Positions 61,064 through 64,000 of a stretch of DNA of 64,000 nt are shown piece by piece; position 1 is the first letter of the stretch; every line of letters begins with the position of its first letter. The stretch covers positions 1 through 64,000 of the forward strand of contig CAJXZB010000011.1 of the NCBI GenBank assembly GCA_913063405.1, given 5' to 3'. A program made the position numbers and the translations under genes. The notes below the pieces were generated by a model, which was given only the letters and a program-made list of their open reading frames with translations, did not search any database and was not told the origin of the DNA. This stretch comes from an uncultured Ulvibacter sp. GTDB lineage: Bacteria > Bacteroidota > Bacteroidia > Flavobacteriales > Flavobacteriaceae.

Positions 61064-62722
61064 ATGCAAATAGGACTCTCGCTTCATAAAGAAAATTACG
61101 CAAAAGGCACAAAAAGTTTCGTGTCACCAACTCGTGTTGTTCAAAAGAAAATTGAAATTGGTTCATCGAACAATGAATATGAAGTCGAAGCCGACTGGGT
61201 GGCAGACCAAGTAGTTAACATGAATGGTAGTCAATTTAATCAAACAAATCAAACTAGAGCTTTGGTACAAAGAAAATGTGCCGCTTGTTCCCAAGAGGAC
61301 GAAATACAAAAGAAATCAATTGCCAATTCAATCACTCCACTAATTCAAATGTCCAGTGCGAATTCCGTAGGTGAAGCAATTGCATCAACCAATCTTACAC
61401 AGCAAATAAATTCAAGTAAAGGAGGTGGTCATGGTATGGATCAAGGTACTAGAGGCTATATGGAAAGCCGTTTTGGAACTGACTTTTCAGATGTAAAAAT
61501 TCATACAAATAGTCAATCCGTGCAGATGAGTCGTGATATCAATGCTAAGGCATTTACAATGGGGAATGACATATATTTTAATGAAGGCAAATACAATCCA
61601 AATTCTAATAGGGGGAAACATCTATTAGCTCATGAGTTAGCGCATGTGGTGCAGCAATCTGGAGATCTTGATGGTCATTTTCTTCAGCGCTCCGTTGCGA
61701 TTGCTAGTCCTTATCAGGTATTAGAAGATTTTGATCCTGCAAACCAGTTTAAGAAGAAACAAAGGGCACTTGGAAGATCGGTTCCTTTGTTAAACAACAA
61801 AGAACAGGCGCCGAAATTAAAAGCAAAGAAATTTAAAAAGGCATTACAGCTCCCAATTCTTTCAGAAAAGAACCTTGACGAAATTTCAAGGCCAGACTTA
61901 AGTGACAGCTCTTTAGATCCAGTAAGAAACAATCTGGTGGAATTAAAAGTCAAATCGTTTGGGAAAAGGGTAAAGTTAGTTCAGGAAGCACTAATTGCTT
62001 GGGGTAAGGGGTTGAATGATCCCATTGAAGTTTTACCCAGATTTGGTGCCGACCAAATCTTCGGCGGCGAAACAAAAGCTGCCGTTGAATTTTTCCAGGA
62101 TGAACACCCTATTTTAAAAAAAGATGGAATAGTTGGTGATCTTACCCTTGCTGAATTGCAAGTAGAAATGGATAAACTGCATGGATTAATATTTACTTTA
62201 GAAGCGGCCGGGCATAATAACTACACTGGGTTGATTCATATACCACCGCCTTCTAAAAATTGGCAGCAAGTAACCGCATCAGATGATGAATTTTTTGATA
62301 ATCCTACTATTAATCAATTTCATAAAAATGAAGTAGCCAGTAAATGTGGAACTTCAAAAAAATTCAATATTTCGTTTACCGAAAAAGAAAGTATTATCCC
62401 GTCTATATTAAAGCATGAAAGATTTCACGAAAAAGATCAGGTAGAAATAGTTAGCTTTCATCTAAGCAATTGGGATACAAGGCTTAGAATTGCAGCATTG
62501 CTGAAGCTTAAATTTAAAGCTGCAAATAAAAAAGAAGCTATGGAAATCGTGTTTGATAAATCTGGAGCAGACAAACCCAAAGTGTTGTCAAAAAAAATTA
62601 TTAATGCAATGATTGTGAGTAATATAAAACTGCACTCAGGACCACTAAATGTGGTTCCTAAGTCGCATCTTGACATTCCTGACTGCAGTAGCTTAAAATT
62701 CTCCTTTACACTTAGTAAGTAA
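61064..62722 (+). CDS. DUF4157 eCIS cargo 5 with peptidoglycan-binding-like domain
   Basis: 552 residues. Shared module: VVQKKIEIGSSNNEYEVEAD (25-44), QRKCAACSQEDE (69-80), DUF4157 ending HELAH (190-194). A basic linker (~240-265) follows. Residues ~295-370 resemble a PG_binding_1 domain: KRVKLVQEALIAWG ... FGGETKAAVEFFQDEHPILK ... GIVGDLTLAELQ. The C-terminal ~170 residues are unknown but contain HERFH (451-455), an HExxH match that might be a zinc site. A cell-wall-directed cargo is plausible. Confidence 0.78.
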   Translation: MQIGLSLHKENYAKGTKSFVSPTRVVQKKIEIGSSNNEYEVEADWVADQVVNMNGSQFNQTNQTRALVQRKCAACSQEDEIQKKSIANSITPLIQMSSANSVGEAIASTNLTQQINSSKGGGHGMDQGTRGYMESRFGTDFSDVKIHTNSQSVQMSRDINAKAFTMGNDIYFNEGKYNPNSNRGKHLLAHELAHVVQQSGDLDGHFLQRSVAIASPYQVLEDFDPANQFKKKQRALGRSVPLLNNKEQAPKLKAKKFKKALQLPILSEKNLDEISRPDLSDSSLDPVRNNLVELKVKSFGKRVKLVQEALIAWGKGLNDPIEVLPRFGADQIFGGETKAAVEFFQDEHPILKKDGIVGDLTLAELQVEMDKLHGLIFTLEAAGHNNYTGLIHIPPPSKNWQQVTASDDEFFDNPTINQFHKNEVASKCGTSKKFNISFTEKESIIPSILKHERFHEKDQVEIVSFHLSNWDTRLRIAALLKLKFKAANKKEAMEIVFDKSGADKPKVLSKKIINAMIVSNIKLHSGPLNVVPKSHLDIPDCSSLKFSFTLSK

Positions 62723-62750
62723 AACATCAACATGTTAAATAATTTACAAT

Positions 62751-64000
62751 ATGCCATTTCAAAAACTTAAAACATACATTCTTCAGCAAGTAACAGAAAA
62801 TGATAACGCTGAGATATTTGATTTTAGAAATACTTTTTCGGAAGTTACTAAGCAGGATACTACACAAGAAGAGGGGGTAATATTACTTATGGCCTTGGTA
62901 CCCCACGTGCTCCCCGGATTTTACGACGAAATCTTAAAAGAATTGTATCCGGACGGGGGTGAGTTTCCTCAATGGGGCGGAGTAAAAGAAGAACAATACC
63001 GCAGTATGCAGCCCACAGGTGAAACCATCCAGCATATTTTGGCAGGAAGCAAAATGGAAAGACGGCTTCAATTGCAAAAATATTTTCAGGACGATCATTG
63101 GTTTTATAAAAAACAACTTCTTTATATATCCTCCGTAAAAGAAGGAATGCCTTTTATGAGTGGGAAGATTATTATTCCGCCGGAGAGCCTCAATCTTTTG
63201 ATGTTTGGAGAGATAATGAAACCTCGTTTTGGTCCCGATTTTCCAGCAAAAGAGCTTTCTACCTTAATGGAGTGGGATGACTTAGTTCTTCATCATAATA
63301 CCTTGGATCAAATAAGCCAAATGCGGTTGTGGATTAAACACAAAGATGCTTTACGTGAAGATTGGGGATTGGCAAAACGATTATCACCAGGATATAAAGC
63401 CTTATTTTATGGACCTTCCGGTACGGGAAAAACACTTACGGCTTCTTTGTTAGGCAAAGAGTTTAAGCGCCCTGTGTATCGTATAGATTTATCTCAAGTT
63501 GTTTCTAAATACATTGGAGAAACCGAAAAAAACTTAGAGAAGATTTTTATTAGGGCAGAAAACAAAGAATGGGTTCTGTTTTTTGACGAGGCAGATTCTA
63601 TCTTTGGAAAACGTTCTACCACCCGTAGCGCGCAAGATCGGTTTGCTAACCAAAGCGTTAGCTATTTGCTTCAGCGGATCGAATATTTTAATGGAGTGGT
63701 CATCTTAGCGAGTAATTATAAAAATAATATTGACCAAGCATTTATAAGACGTTTTAACTCCATTATTATGTTTGTAAAACCAGATGCTGAACAGCGGTTA
63801 CGTTTATGGGAAATGGGAATTCCTAAAAAGATTAAAATTAAAAAAGAAATACTGGCTCAGGTGGCAGACAATTACGAACTCACAGGAGCTCAAATCAATA
63901 ATGCTATTGCTTATAGCTGCCTGCAAATTGTAGAGAAAAATAAAAAATCTATGAGCTTAGAAGATATTTTAAAGGCGATAAAAACCGAGTATTTGAAAGA
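62751..64000 (+). CDS. eCIS AAA+ ATPase (Afp15/Pvc15 type), 3' end outside the window
   Basis: The frame is open from the ATG at 62751 to the window end (416 codons). An eCIS-specific N-domain (~1-190, MPFQKLKTYILQQV ... DFRNTFSEVT) precedes one AAA+ module: Walker A GPSGTGKT (221-228), Walker B WVLFFDEAD (274-282), then SYLLQRIEYFNGVVILASN (sensor 1 Asn) and the Arg-finger region IDQAFIRRFNSII. Afp15-type ATPases are needed for assembly or remodelling of the particle. The sensor-2 lid appears to begin (YELTGAQINNAIAY) before the cut. Confidence 0.93.
   Translation, partial: MPFQKLKTYILQQVTENDNAEIFDFRNTFSEVTKQDTTQEEGVILLMALVPHVLPGFYDEILKELYPDGGEFPQWGGVKEEQYRSMQPTGETIQHILAGSKMERRLQLQKYFQDDHWFYKKQLLYISSVKEGMPFMSGKIIIPPESLNLLMFGEIMKPRFGPDFPAKELSTLMEWDDLVLHHNTLDQISQMRLWIKHKDALREDWGLAKRLSPGYKALFYGPSGTGKTLTASLLGKEFKRPVYRIDLSQVVSKYIGETEKNLEKIFIRAENKEWVLFFDEADSIFGKRSTTRSAQDRFANQSVSYLLQRIEYFNGVVILASNYKNNIDQAFIRRFNSIIMFVKPDAEQRLRLWEMGIPKKIKIKKEILAQVADNYELTGAQINNAIAYSCLQIVEKNKKSMSLEDILKAIKTEYLK

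Noticed and set aside
51558-62722. HELTH/HELAH motif of DUF4157 as proof that all five cargos are proteases
   Set aside because: The motif belongs to the DUF4157 core itself, common to eCIS cargos with unrelated payloads; activity cannot be inferred from it.
33839-64000. Prophage or type VI secretion system
   Set aside because: No capsid, portal, terminase, lysis or integrase genes and no TssB/C/J/L/M or ClpV; the DUF4255 cap, tape-measure and Afp15-type ATPase genes are eCIS markers.

Overview
The window reads as chromosomal DNA of a Flavobacteriaceae-like Bacteroidota. The evidence is low G+C, secreted proteins with Por-type (type IX secretion) C-terminal sorting domains, a fused MoaC-MoaB protein, lipoproteins with a short lipobox, IS1- and IS3-type remnants, decayed RHS fragments, and TAnnTTTG-like promoter elements. 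The genus cannot be fixed from this sequence alone. Both ends cut genes: a repeat protein at the left edge and an AAA+ ATPase at the right edge.

Region 1 (1-19.5 kb) is accessory. It holds a partial Cys-rich repeat protein, an LruC-domain lipoprotein, a 1478-residue subtilisin-like type IX substrate, an AraC regulator divergent from an ankyrin/DOMON pair, and an M36 metallopeptidase. Between them lies debris: IS1 zinc-ribbon fragments, two broken IS3 transposases, RHS remnants in a duplicated ~0.5 kb block, a truncated sensor, a truncated lipoprotein, and a 50-bp dispersed repeat in three copies.

Region 2 (19.5-33.4 kb) is a one-direction molybdenum-cofactor and formate island: moeA, a ModE-type DNA-binding protein, a TauE/SafE-type permease, mobA, moaD, moeB-rhodanese, moaE, fused moaC-moaB, moaA, then formate-tetrahydrofolate ligase, fdhD and a two-subunit NAD-linked formate dehydrogenase. 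A palindrome with the geometry of a ModE operator lies over a predicted -7 box just upstream of moeA. Together these genes make the cofactor, insert it into the dehydrogenase, and route formate either to CO2/NADH or to folate.

Region 3 (33.8 kb to the end) is an extracellular contractile injection system (eCIS; Afp/PVC type). The order is cap (DUF4255/Pvc16), single sheath, two tubes, a 58-residue Afp6-like protein, LysM tube-baseplate protein, VgrG-like spike, PAAR tip, gp25, two large baseplate proteins, an 862- and a 202-residue unknown where a fibre would be expected, and a tape-measure protein. Five DUF4157 (eCIS core) proteins follow. They share a ~200-residue N-terminus and carry unrelated C-termini: two Asp-zincin-like protease domains, an OmpA-like domain, a large hydrophobic/coiled-coil domain, and a peptidoglycan-binding-like domain. 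Between the fourth and fifth is an unknown 434-residue gene and a 62-codon scar of the system's ATPase gene. The intact ATPase (Afp15 type) runs off the window. The likely meaning is an injection machine with an expanding cargo array; the repeats and the scar show how cargo genes may be gained. All family assignments come from reading motifs by eye.
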